From Duganella sp. BuS-21 (GTDB lineage: Bacteria > Pseudomonadota > Gammaproteobacteria > Burkholderiales > Burkholderiaceae_D), in the NCBI GenBank assembly GCA_041874725.1, contig CP097466.1, positions 2,976,001 to 3,040,000 of the forward strand: a DNA stretch of 64,000 bases. Direction: 5' to 3'. The notes beneath the pieces are model-generated. The model saw only the letters and a program-made list of their open reading frames with translations, did not search any database and was not told the DNA's origin. Made by a program: the position numbers and the translations under genes. Below, one piece after another: positions 17,966 through 25,751 of the stretch (its first letter is position 1; each line of letters begins with the position of its first letter).

Positions 17966-19432
17966 ATGAAAAAATCAATCATCGGGGTCGCCATCGCACT
18001 GGCTTTCAGCGCACAGGCTTATGCACAAACAGCTACGACGCAATCGGGCGCAGGGTCCAGCGCCAACGACAATTCCAGCGCCATCCAGGACAGCAGCACC
18101 AAGAATCACAACAACAACAACCACAGCACCGGCGGCGCGTCCGCCAGTGCGGTAGGCAGCGCGGCGGCCAACAACGGCGGCACCTCCACGTCGACCTTGA
18201 GCAATGCCTACAACCAGTCCAGCGCCAACGCCACCAGCACCTTGACCGGCACGGTCAATGGCAACACCGTGCACGACATCGGCAACCGCGCCAACAATAG
18301 CGGCAACAGCACCGGCGGCGATGGTTATGGCGGCGTGGGCGGCAACGCCACCGGCGGCGCTGCGGCGGCCACCGGCGGCAGCGGTGGCGCCAGCAATGGC
18401 GGCTACGGCGCGCTGGGCGGCGCCGGCGGCAACGCCAGCAACGGCAGCGCCTCCAACGGCGCGCCATCGGTGGGTGGCAGCGTCGGCGGTAGTGGCGGCG
18501 CCGGCGGCGCGGCCGCCAACGCCAGCAGCGGCGCCGGCGGGGCCGGTGGCTCGGGCGGCGTGGGCGGCGCTGGCGGCGCCGGCGGTGAAACCTACGGCGG
18601 CATCGGCGGCCAGGGTGGCGCTACCGGCGGGGCAGGCGGCGGCGCCGGCGGTGCGGCGGGCGCGGGCGGTGCAGGGGCGCATGGCGGTGGCGCCGGCAGC
18701 AGCTCCGGCAACGCCAGCAGCACTGCGGCGGGCGGCGCGGGTGCCGGCGGCGCGGCCAGCTCGTCGAACAGCAACAGCAGCGATGGCGGCGGCATGCCGG
18801 TGGCGCAGACCGGCACTGCGACTTCGGGCGCGGCGACGGGCGGCGGCGGCGCCGCCGGTGACGGCACCAGCACCTCGGGCGCGGCCACCGGTGGCGCCGG
18901 CGGTGCGGGGGCGGCAGGTGGCACCGGCGGCGCCGGGGCGGCAGGCACCAGCGGTGCGGGTGGCGCCGGCGCTGCCGGCGGCACGGCCAGCAGCACCGGA
19001 GCAGCCGGTGGCGCGGGCGCGGCCGGCGGCACCGGTGGCAACAGCGGCGCAGCCTCGAACACCGGCGGTAGCGGCGCGGCCGGTGGCGCCTCGACCGGCG
19101 GCACGGCCAGCAATGGCGATCCGACCAATGGCAACGCCACCGGCGGCGCCGGCGGTGCCGGTGGTGCGGGTGGCGGCGGCAATACCGGCGGCGCCGGCGG
19201 CGCGGGCGGCACCAATACCGGCGGTGCGGCAACGGCGGGGGCCGGCGCTGGCGGCGTTGGCGGTGCAGGGGCCGCCATCACGGTCGATGCCGGCACGTTC
19301 AATATGTCTAACACGATGAGCAGCGTCGGCCAGTCCGCCGCCGGCATCATGGTGGCGGCACAAAACAGCGGCATCGCTTCGCTGGTGCAGCAGAGCGTCA
19401 ACGTGCAGGCCAACCTGGCGGTGGGTCGCTAA
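17966..19432 (+). CDS. Secreted Gly/Ala-rich repeat protein, putative amyloid/matrix subunit (Fap-like)
   Basis: 488 residues starting at ATG 17966. Signal peptide KKSIIGVAIALAFSAQAYA, an Asn/Ser/Thr-rich segment (SSANDNSSAIQDSSTKNHNN region), then about 320 residues of GGAGGA / TGG / AASNG repeats resembling mycobacterial PE_PGRS proteins. The conserved-looking tail ends QNSGIASLVQQSVNVQANL. Asn/Gln/Ser-rich composition and this tail recall subunits of the Pseudomonas Fap functional amyloid. Position as first gene ahead of C39 peptidase and barrel genes supports a secreted structural role. The repeat tract is prone to slippage and its length may vary among strains. The amyloid call is inference. 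Confidence 0.65.
   Translation: MKKSIIGVAIALAFSAQAYAQTATTQSGAGSSANDNSSAIQDSSTKNHNNNNHSTGGASASAVGSAAANNGGTSTSTLSNAYNQSSANATSTLTGTVNGNTVHDIGNRANNSGNSTGGDGYGGVGGNATGGAAAATGGSGGASNGGYGALGGAGGNASNGSASNGAPSVGGSVGGSGGAGGAAANASSGAGGAGGSGGVGGAGGAGGETYGGIGGQGGATGGAGGGAGGAAGAGGAGAHGGGAGSSSGNASSTAAGGAGAGGAASSSNSNSSDGGGMPVAQTGTATSGAATGGGGAAGDGTSTSGAATGGAGGAGAAGGTGGAGAAGTSGAGGAGAAGGTASSTGAAGGAGAAGGTGGNSGAASNTGGSGAAGGASTGGTASNGDPTNGNATGGAGGAGGAGGGGNTGGAGGAGGTNTGGAATAGAGAGGVGGAGAAITVDAGTFNMSNTMSSVGQSAAGIMVAAQNSGIASLVQQSVNVQANLAVGR
18304..19275 (+). repeat. Degenerate GGC-rich coding repeat tract
   Basis: About 970 bp of imperfect short repeats, mostly GGC GGC GCC GGC GGT units encoding Gly-Gly-Ala. It lies within the first gene of the Fap-like operon. 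The bias produces long false open frames on all strands. Expect assembly and length errors here. Confidence 0.8.
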
Positions 19433-19494
19433 GCACAGCAGGGCGGGGCAGGCGCACGCCGGCTTGCCTCGCTCTCTTGAGGGAAGGAGAGACG

Positions 19495-19842
19495 ATGCGA
19501 TTACAAGTTAAATACCTGGCTGCGGCGCTGGCCTGCGCCGCCTGCTGGCAGGCCCTGGCCGCCGACCCGGCGCTAGAGGCGGCCGGTCCTCCGGGCTTTG
19601 ATACCGCGCCGGTGTCGTTGGAGCGGCTGGCGCAGCTGCGTGGCGGTGCCGACACGGTCCGCAACGAGCTGCAGCTGAACGGCGCGGTCAGCGGCAACGC
19701 GGCGGTCAACGTCGTGACGGGTGCGAACAGCATCGGCAGCGCGTCGTTCAGCAATGCCTCCGGCCTGCCGGTGGCGATACAGAATTCCGGCGCCAATGTC
19801 CTGATCCAGAACGCCACCATCATCTACATCCAGATGCAATGA
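19495..19842 (+). CDS. Small secreted protein with double-glycine leader-like motif
   Basis: 115 residues, ATG 19495 after GGAAGGAGAGACG. Signal peptide (LAAALACAACWQALA), then SLERLAQLRGG at about 41-51, which closely matches the LxxxELxxIxGG leader cut by C39 peptidases. The remainder (ADTVRNELQL... to AIQNSGANVLIQNATIIYI) is short, Asn-rich and beta-prone. Its tail shares the QNSG-hydrophobic-IQ pattern with the large repeat protein. It overlaps the C39 peptidase gene by four bases (ATGA). A substrate role for that peptidase is inferred from motif and coupling. Confidence 0.7.
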   Translation: MRLQVKYLAAALACAACWQALAADPALEAAGPPGFDTAPVSLERLAQLRGGADTVRNELQLNGAVSGNAAVNVVTGANSIGSASFSNASGLPVAIQNSGANVLIQNATIIYIQMQ

Positions 19843-20528
19843 AAATTTTTGCCACAATATTGCTGGCCGCCTGTGCGGGATCCACGTCGACAACGGCGGC
19901 AGCCGCCGGCGCCGACCTGCCCAGCGTGGGCGGCGCCGGCTACATGCTGCCTGTGACCAGCCTGAAAGCGCTGCGCTTTCGGACGACGATACGCCAGCAG
20001 CACGACTTCAGTTGCGGCTCGGCGGCGCTGGCAACGCTGCTGAGCTATCACTACGACAAGCCGGTCACCGAGGAACAGGTGTTCTCGGCCATGTACGCGC
20101 AGGGTGACCAGCCGCGCATCCAGCGCGAGGGCTTCTCGCTGCTGGACATGAAGCGCTATCTGGCGCAGCTGGGCTTTATCGCCGACGGCTACCAGCAGCC
20201 GCTGCAAAAGCTGGCCGAGGCGCGCTTTCCCGCCATCGCCCGCATTGTGGAGAACGGCTATCTGCACTTTGTCGTCATCAAGGGACTGGACCAGCAGCGC
20301 GTGCTGATCGGCGACCCGGCCGGCGGCGCCCGCGCATTGCGCCGCGACGCCTTTGAAGCCATGTGGCCCGACCGTCTGTTGTTCGTGATCCATCACTGGC
20401 CCGGCCAGCCGCGCTTCAACCAGGCCGCTGAATGGCGGATCGCGCCGCAGGCGCCGCTCGATGCCGGCATCGGCCGTGGCAGCTTGTCCGACATGGTGCT
20501 GCCCAAGAACGGCAGCGGCAATTTTTGA
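19839..20528 (+). CDS. Periplasmic C39 family cysteine peptidase (FapD-like)
   Basis: 229 residues with an N-terminal signal sequence (FATILLAACAGSTSTTAAAA). The catalytic set is intact: oxyanion Gln and Cys59 in RQQHDFSCGSAALATLL, His in GYLHFVVIKG, and Asp in IGDPAGG. C39 peptidases usually remove double-glycine leaders as part of ABC exporters. This one is free-standing and exported, as in FapD of the Fap operon. Flanking genes encode secreted proteins with RGG motifs, its probable substrates. Coupled to the upstream gene by a four-base overlap. Confidence 0.85.
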   Translation: MKIFATILLAACAGSTSTTAAAAGADLPSVGGAGYMLPVTSLKALRFRTTIRQQHDFSCGSAALATLLSYHYDKPVTEEQVFSAMYAQGDQPRIQREGFSLLDMKRYLAQLGFIADGYQQPLQKLAEARFPAIARIVENGYLHFVVIKGLDQQRVLIGDPAGGARALRRDAFEAMWPDRLLFVIHHWPGQPRFNQAAEWRIAPQAPLDAGIGRGSLSDMVLPKNGSGNF

Positions 20529-20542
20529 AACGGAGCTCGCCC

Positions 20543-21037
20543 ATGCATAGCTGCTATTCCATCCTGGCCGGCACGCTGCTGGCTTGCGCCGTCTGTGCGC
20601 AGGCCGGGGCCGAGGCCTCTGCCGTCGATGACTGGATCGCCGTCGACGACAGTGAGCTGGAGCAAGCACGCGGCGGCTACGCGGTCGGCGGCGGGCTGAT
20701 GCTGTCGCTAGGTGTCGAACGTTTGGTTTCGATCAATGGCAGTGTTGTAGCCAGCACCCATTTTTCCATCGCCGATATGACACAGTTGAGTGCTGCGGAA
20801 GCCGCGATGGCCAGCGATGCGCTGGCCGCCGTGGTGGTACAGAATGGCGTCGGCAACCTGGCCGAGCCGCTGTCCGCGCGGGGACTGGGGGCGCTGGTGA
20901 TCCAGAACAGCGTCAACGACCAGGCGATACGCAGCCAGACGACGATCAACACTACCGTCAGCAACCTGGCTTTGCTCAGGGCGGTCAATTTTGAAAGCGG
21001 TTTGCGCGATGCCTTGAGCGCTGCGGTCGTCAAGTAA
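20543..21037 (+). CDS. Secreted protein with double-glycine leader-like motif
   Basis: 164 residues starting at ATG 20543 behind CGGAG. Signal peptide (SILAGTLLACAVCAQAGA), then VDDSELEQARGG at about 34-45, a second leader-like double-glycine site. The mature part is Gly/Ala/Ser/Asn-rich (YAVGGGLMLSLGV..., VIQNSVNDQAIRSQTTINTT) and again contains a QNS motif. Unknown family; possibly a FapE- or FapA-like minor component. It lies 14 bp after the peptidase gene and 19 bp before the barrel gene. Confidence 0.65.
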   Translation: MHSCYSILAGTLLACAVCAQAGAEASAVDDWIAVDDSELEQARGGYAVGGGLMLSLGVERLVSINGSVVASTHFSIADMTQLSAAEAAMASDALAAVVVQNGVGNLAEPLSARGLGALVIQNSVNDQAIRSQTTINTTVSNLALLRAVNFESGLRDALSAAVVK

Positions 21038-21056
21038 GCCAACTTGAGGAGCGACG

Positions 21057-22124
21057 ATGCGTGCGAGTGTTTCGGCTGTGAAGCGGCATGCCAGCGTGCT
21101 GGCGATGATGGTATGGGGCGCGGGTGTCCAAGCCCAAGCGCAGGCGCAAAGTCCCGACGACGGCCGCCCGCCGGCGGTGGCGCCGCTGTTCGAGCAGCCG
21201 GGCGTGCTGACGCCGCGCGGCAAGCTGGTGTTGGAGCCGTCGCTGCAATTCGGCTATTCGTCGAGCAACCGGGTGGTGCTGGTGGGTTACACCATCATCC
21301 CGGCCTTGCTGATCGGCCTGGTGGATGTGCGCGAGGTCAAGCGCAACACCATCACCGGCGCGCTCACCGGCCGCTACGGCCTGAGCAACCGCGCCGAGCT
21401 GGAAATCAAGCTGCCGTATGTCTACCGCAGCGACTCCACCGTCAGCCGCGAGATCTTCACCGGCAGCGGCGTCGATCGCGTGTTCGAGACCAGCGGCCGC
21501 GCCGTGGGCGACGCCGAACTGGCGCTGCGCTATCAGCTCAACGCCGGCGGCGCCGACCGCGCCTATTACGTGGCCGGGCTGCGCTTCAAATCGCGCACCG
21601 GCAACGACCCGTTCAACGTGGTGACCGACTGCACCCAGCGCTGCGTCGGCCCCAACGCCACCGGCACCGGCCTGCCGCTGGAACTGCCGACCGGCTCCGG
21701 CTTCTACGCGCTCCAGCCCAGCCTGACCTGGCTGTACCCGAGCGACCCGGCGATTGTGTTCGGCAGCGTCAGCTATCTGCACAATTTCAAGCGCAGCGGC
21801 TTGCACCGCCGGGTGCTGAATGGCGAATCGGAGCCGCTGGGCACGGTCGCGCCGGGCGACGTCATCGGCTTCAATTTCGGCATCGGCCTGGCCTTGAACG
21901 ACAAGGCGCTGATCAGCTTCGGCTACGACCACAGCTCAGTCGCCCGCACCAGGCAGAACGGCATCCCGGTGCCGGGCTCGGTGCGTACCCAGCTGGGCAC
22001 GTTGCTGACCGGTTTTTCCTACCGCATCAGCGACAAAGCGACCATCAACGTCGCGGTCGGCGCCGGCCTGACGCGCGACACGCCGGACGTGCAGCTGTCG
22101 TTCCGGTTGCCGATGACGTTTTAA
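21057..22124 (+). CDS. Outer-membrane beta-barrel transporter (FapF-like, MetA-type)
   Basis: 355 residues. Signal peptide ending VQAQAQA, then GVLTPRGKLVLEPSLQFGYS, NRVVLVGYTIIPALLIG and the barrel phrases LTGRYGLSNRAELEIKLPYV. Alternating strands run to a terminal Phe (SFRLPMTF), the outer-membrane assembly signal. It resembles FapF, the barrel that exports Fap amyloid subunits, but lacks FapF's long N-terminal coiled coil. Good GAGGAG site before the ATG. Last gene of the operon. Confidence 0.8.
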   Translation: MRASVSAVKRHASVLAMMVWGAGVQAQAQAQSPDDGRPPAVAPLFEQPGVLTPRGKLVLEPSLQFGYSSSNRVVLVGYTIIPALLIGLVDVREVKRNTITGALTGRYGLSNRAELEIKLPYVYRSDSTVSREIFTGSGVDRVFETSGRAVGDAELALRYQLNAGGADRAYYVAGLRFKSRTGNDPFNVVTDCTQRCVGPNATGTGLPLELPTGSGFYALQPSLTWLYPSDPAIVFGSVSYLHNFKRSGLHRRVLNGESEPLGTVAPGDVIGFNFGIGLALNDKALISFGYDHSSVARTRQNGIPVPGSVRTQLGTLLTGFSYRISDKATINVAVGAGLTRDTPDVQLSFRLPMTF

Positions 22125-22220
22125 ATTCGGCCGCAGCCCCCGTTTTGCAACGCGAACGGACACATTGCGTGCATTTAAGGTATTGTAGTGCTCCTGATAA
22201 TTTTTCAAAATAGGGGAGCC

Positions 22221-23165
22221 ATGAGCACACGTACCTTGACCATCATTGCCGCACTGCTGGTGAGCGCGACCGCGCAGGCCGCCGCGCCCATGGCCCGCTT
22301 CCAGGCGCCGGGGTTCTACCGCAGCACGCTGGGCGACTTTGAAATCACGGTGCTCAACGACGGCACGCTGGATCTGCCGGTCGACAAATTGCTGAAGCAG
22401 CCGCCGGCCAAGACCGTGGCGGCGCTGGACAAGGCTTTCCAGAAGAGCCCTTTGCAGACTTCGGTCAACGGTTTCCTGATCAACACCGGCAGCAAGCTGG
22501 TGCTGATCGACACCGGCGCGGCCAGCCTGTTCGGGCCGACGCTGGGTCAACTGCTGGGTAATCTAAAGGCGTCCGGCTACAAGCCGGAGCAGGTGGACGA
22601 AATCTACATCAGCCACATGCACGGCGACCACGTGGGTGGGCTGGCGGCCAGCGAGCAGCGCGTATTCCCGAACGCGGTGGTCCGGGCCGGCAAGCTCGAC
22701 GCGGATTACTACCTGAATCCGACCAACCTGGAGAAGGCTTCGGCCGAAGCCAAGGATAATTTCCAGGGACCGATGGTCTCGATCAATCCCTACGTCAAGG
22801 CGGGCAAGTTCCAGCCGATAGTCGCCAACACGGAACTGGTGCCGGGCATCAAGTCCTACTTCAACGGCGGGCATACGCCGGGCCATATCACGTATGTGGT
22901 GGAGAGCAAGGGGCAGAAGCTGGTATTGCTGGGCGACCTGCTGCATGTGCAGGCGGTGCAGTTTGAAGATCCTGGTGTCGGCATTCAGTTCGACACCGAC
23001 AGCAAGATCGCGACTGCGGAACGCAAGGAAGCGTTCGCGGCGGCGGCAAAAGAGGGCTACCTGATCGGCGCCCCCCATTTGTCGTTCCCCGCATTGGGGC
23101 ATGTGCGGGGTAACGGCAAAGGTGGCTACGTGTTCGTGCCGCTCAGCTATACGCAAGCTCGTTAA
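22221..23165 (+). CDS. Secreted MBL-fold metallo-hydrolase
   Basis: 314 residues, ATG 22221 behind GGGGAG. Signal peptide (LTIIAALLVSATAQA). Zinc ligands are HMHGDH in SHMHGDHVGG and GHTPGH, with LIDTGA and GDLLH further motifs of the metallo-beta-lactamase superfamily. The type resembles periplasmic quinoprotein-relay/lactonase-like MBL proteins; the substrate cannot be read from sequence. It follows the Fap-like operon by 96 bp and may have its own promoter. Confidence 0.88.
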   Translation: MSTRTLTIIAALLVSATAQAAAPMARFQAPGFYRSTLGDFEITVLNDGTLDLPVDKLLKQPPAKTVAALDKAFQKSPLQTSVNGFLINTGSKLVLIDTGAASLFGPTLGQLLGNLKASGYKPEQVDEIYISHMHGDHVGGLAASEQRVFPNAVVRAGKLDADYYLNPTNLEKASAEAKDNFQGPMVSINPYVKAGKFQPIVANTELVPGIKSYFNGGHTPGHITYVVESKGQKLVLLGDLLHVQAVQFEDPGVGIQFDTDSKIATAERKEAFAAAAKEGYLIGAPHLSFPALGHVRGNGKGGYVFVPLSYTQAR

Positions 23166-23179
23166 CCCAAACCGAGGCA

Positions 23180-23210
23180 GGGGTCTGACCCCGTACGGGG
23201 TCGGACTCCC
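23180..23210. repeat. Palindrome cluster between convergent genes
   Basis: Contains the 16-bp perfect palindrome GACCCCGTACGGGGTC (23187-23202) plus GGGGTCTGACCCC. It lies in the 70-bp gap between two converging genes and could act as a bidirectional hairpin terminator, although there is no T run. GGGGTCxGACCCC units of this kind are, from memory, scattered in Oxalobacteraceae genomes. Confidence 0.55.
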
Positions 23211-23235
23211 GGTAGCACGTACTGCGGGGTACTAA

Positions 23236-24291
23236 TTACGCCAGGGCCGGGTAGTCGGTGTAGCCGACTTCCGAGCTGCCGTAGAAGGTCTCAGCATTCC
23301 AAGGATTAAGCGGCGCATCAGCCTTCAAACGCTCCACCAGATCCGGATTCGAAATGTAGTCTTTGCCGAAGGCGATCGCATCGGCATTGCCGCTGTCGAG
23401 CACCGACTGCGCCACGACCTTGTCCATCTTTTCATTGGCGATGAACACGCCGCCGAATTCCTTCTTCAGCAGCGGGCCCAGGCTGTCCTCGCCGACCGCT
23501 TCGCGCGCGGCGATAAAGGCGATCTTGCGCTTGCCCAGTTCACGCGCCACATAAGCGAAGGTCTCGGCCGGATTGGAATCGCCCATGCCGTGCGAATCGC
23601 GGCGCGGCGCCAGGTGCATGCCGACGCGGTCCGCGCCCCATACTTCGATCACGGCATCGGTCACTTCCAGCATCAGACGCGCACGGTTCTCGATCGGGCC
23701 GCCGTACTGGTCGGTGCGCTGGTTGCTCTGATCTTGGAGGAACTGGTCCAGCAGATAGCCGTTGGCGCCGTGGATCTGCACGCCGTCGAAACCGGCTTTC
23801 TTGGCGTTTTCCGCACCTTTTTTATAGGCGGCGACTACGCCGGCCAGCTCTTCGGTAGCCAGCGCGCGCGGCACCGGATAAGGACGTTGCGGACGTAGCA
23901 GGCTGACATGGCCTTCGGCCGCGATGGCGCTCGGCGCCACCGGCGCTTCGCCGTTCAGGAAGCTCGGGTCCGAGATGCGGCCCACGTGCCACAGCTGGGC
24001 GAAGATCACGCCGCCCTTGGCGTGCACGGCGGCGGTCACTTGCTTCCAGCCTTCCACCTGCTCGTCGGACCACAGGCCCGGCGTATCGGCATAGCCCACG
24101 CCTTGCGGGGTGACGGCGGTTGCCTCGCTCAGGATCAGGCCGGCGCTGGCGCGCTGGCCGTAGTATTTGGCCATCAGGGCGTTCGGCACGCGGCCGCCGC
24201 CAATGGCGCGGGCGCGGGTCAGCGGCGCCATGATGACGCGGTTTTTCAGGGTGATGTCACCTATGGTGATCGGATCGAACAGAGTTGCCAT
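23236..24291 (-). CDS. nemA: Old yellow enzyme family alkene reductase (NemA-like)
   Basis: 351 residues. FMN-dependent reductase of activated alkenes, N-ethylmaleimide and nitro compounds using NAD(P)H. OYE marks: NRVIMAPLTRARA at the N-terminus, VIFAQLWHVGR, the substrate-binding pair in HGANGYLLDQFL, NQRTDQYGG and a C-terminal DAIAFGKDYISNPDL. It lies 38 bp downstream of an ArsR-type regulator on the same strand, like nemR-nemA pairs elsewhere, so electrophile-responsive control is likely. Confidence 0.9.
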   Translation of the reverse strand: MATLFDPITIGDITLKNRVIMAPLTRARAIGGGRVPNALMAKYYGQRASAGLILSEATAVTPQGVGYADTPGLWSDEQVEGWKQVTAAVHAKGGVIFAQLWHVGRISDPSFLNGEAPVAPSAIAAEGHVSLLRPQRPYPVPRALATEELAGVVAAYKKGAENAKKAGFDGVQIHGANGYLLDQFLQDQSNQRTDQYGGPIENRARLMLEVTDAVIEVWGADRVGMHLAPRRDSHGMGDSNPAETFAYVARELGKRKIAFIAAREAVGEDSLGPLLKKEFGGVFIANEKMDKVVAQSVLDSGNADAIAFGKDYISNPDLVERLKADAPLNPWNAETFYGSSEVGYTDYPALA

Positions 24292-24305
24292 GATAAAGAT
24301 TCCTT

Positions 24306-24341
24306 TTATAGTTGCATTTACAGTTGCATTTACAGTTGCAT
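24306..24341 (-). repeat. Three tandem 12-bp units, each ending in a stop codon
   Basis: On the minus strand ATGCAACTGTAA occurs twice and ATGCAACTATAA once, head to tail. The first copy is the last three codons plus stop of the ArsR gene (Met-Gln-Leu-stop). The others lie in the arsR-nemA spacer. Looks like slippage; it places three in-frame stops in a row and lengthens the gap before nemA. Confidence 0.85.
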
Positions 24342-24620
24342 TTGATCGATGAAGGCCCGAATGACTTCTTCATCACGTTTGAAATAGCTCCACTGGCCAA
24401 CGCGCTGCGACGTCACCAGTCCGGCCTTGACCAGCACCGCGAGGTGGGCTGACATGGTCGACTGCGACAAGCCGGCGCGACGGTCGATCATGCCGGCGCA
24501 GACTCCCAGGCTCAGCGGATGCTGCTGTTCCGAGAAGTACAGGTCCGGCTCTTTCAACCACGCCAGAATCTGGCGTCGCATCGGGTTGGCGAGGGCTTTG
24601 TGGATAGCGTCTATGTCCAT
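24330..24620 (-). CDS. ArsR family transcriptional regulator
   Basis: 96 residues with a winged-helix fold: HKALANPMRRQILAWL, then recognition region LSQSTMSAHLAVLVKAGLV and wing (TSQRVGQWSYFKRD). The CVC metal box of classical ArsR is absent. Residue Cys41 in LGVCAGMID is the only cysteine and could sense electrophiles. First gene of a two-gene unit with the alkene reductase, which it probably represses. Confidence 0.88.
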   Translation of the reverse strand: MDIDAIHKALANPMRRQILAWLKEPDLYFSEQQHPLSLGVCAGMIDRRAGLSQSTMSAHLAVLVKAGLVTSQRVGQWSYFKRDEEVIRAFIDQMQL

Positions 24621-24653
24621 GATGGCTATATGTATCGTGTTTTTCCGATTTCA

Positions 24654-24673
24654 ATATCGCCATATTACGATAT
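24654..24673. promoter_or_regulatory. Inverted repeat ATATCG-N8-CGATAT, candidate operator
   Basis: A 6-bp inverted repeat in the AT-rich 127-bp gap between the ArsR gene and the divergent membrane-protein gene, about 35-55 bp from the arsR start. Position and symmetry fit an ArsR dimer site; binding is not shown. Confidence 0.4.
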
Positions 24674-24747
24674 AAAAGAAAAACGTGCTGGCGGCCGAAA
24701 AATCCTTTATTTTGTGAGAACATTGTTGGAACTCTAACGGGGACCGT

Positions 24748-25749
24748 ATGTCGAGTCATTACCTGGATGTGGCGGTGGGGCTGTCCTACACTTTTCTGGC
24801 GGTGAGCCTGCTGTGCAGCGCCACGCGGGAAGCGATCGCCTCGCTGTTTCAGACGCGCGCCAAGGTGCTGCTGGACGGCGTGCTGACCATGCTGCATGAG
24901 TCGTCGGTCAAGCCGCGCGTGCGCGGCATCGTGCCGTCGATCCTGCGCCTGTTCCGGCGTGAAGGCGGTTTCCGGCTCGACCGGCTGGGCGACAAGTCGC
25001 TGGTGGCCGACGTGATGCGCCATCCGCTCATCACCGGCATGGCGCAGCGCGGGCGCATGCCTTCCTACATTCCGTCAACGATCTTCGCGCGCGCCTTCGT
25101 TTCGACGCTGACGGCGCGCTACGGCAAAGGCCAGACGGCGGCGGGGCTGCTGAACAGCGTAGGCAATGAAGGACTGACGCGCACACTGCTGGCCTTGATG
25201 GGAGAGGGGCCGGGCGACGCGGCGGCGCTAGAGGACGCGGTGCGCATCTGGTACGACACCGTGATGGAGCGCATCAGCGGCTGGTACAAGCGGCGCTCGC
25301 AATTCGTGCTGTTTCTGGTCGGGCTGTTCTATGCGTGCGTGATGAACATCGACGCGCTGCAACTGTCGCAGCGGCTGTGGACCGACGCCGCATTGACGGC
25401 GGAGTTGGTGCAGAAGGCCGAAACCGCCAAGCCGGCCTCGCCGCCGCCAACTGTGCCGCTGGAGCAAGCCAAGCAGGCCAAGGTGCAAACCGCATTCTTG
25501 CAGGAGCTGCCGATAGGCTGGCCGTCGGACCGCTTCACCGGCATCAGCGGCACCTGGCCGATCACCATCGCTATTGTGTATGCGTTGATCGGCTGGATCG
25601 CCACCGCCTTCGCCGCCTCGCTGGGGTCGCCGTTCTGGTTCGACGGCGTCGGCTGGTTGCTGGCGCTGCGCGGCACCGGCGTCAAGCCGGCGGCGGAAAC
25701 CACCGCCGCCACGTCAACCGCGACCACGCTGCCGAGCTTGCGGAAATAA
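24748..25749 (+). CDS. Uncharacterised inner-membrane protein
   Basis: 333 residues. One hydrophobic helix at the N-terminus (VGLSYTFLAVSLLCSATREA), a soluble loop of about 160 residues, a second helix (FVLFLVGLFYACVMNIDAL), a Pro-rich loop, then a third (WPITIAIVYALIGWIATAFA) and an amphipathic FWFDGVGWLL segment. The tail is Thr/Ala-rich. I do not recognise the family. Convergent with a small membrane-protein gene 2 bp away. Confidence 0.75.
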   Translation: MSSHYLDVAVGLSYTFLAVSLLCSATREAIASLFQTRAKVLLDGVLTMLHESSVKPRVRGIVPSILRLFRREGGFRLDRLGDKSLVADVMRHPLITGMAQRGRMPSYIPSTIFARAFVSTLTARYGKGQTAAGLLNSVGNEGLTRTLLALMGEGPGDAAALEDAVRIWYDTVMERISGWYKRRSQFVLFLVGLFYACVMNIDALQLSQRLWTDAALTAELVQKAETAKPASPPPTVPLEQAKQAKVQTAFLQELPIGWPSDRFTGISGTWPITIAIVYALIGWIATAFAASLGSPFWFDGVGWLLALRGTGVKPAAETTAATSTATTLPSLRK

Positions 25750-25751
25750 GC

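Noticed and set aside
18304..19275. CRISPR-like appearance of the repetitive tract
   Set aside because: Units are 9-18 bp, irregular and in frame with a protein; no fixed spacer length or leader. No CRISPR array was seen anywhere in the window.
17975..19363. Antisense and out-of-frame open frames across the Gly/Ala repeat gene
   Set aside because: Products are Arg/Ala/Pro-rich low complexity. The sense frame has a signal peptide, ribosome-binding site and a structured tail.
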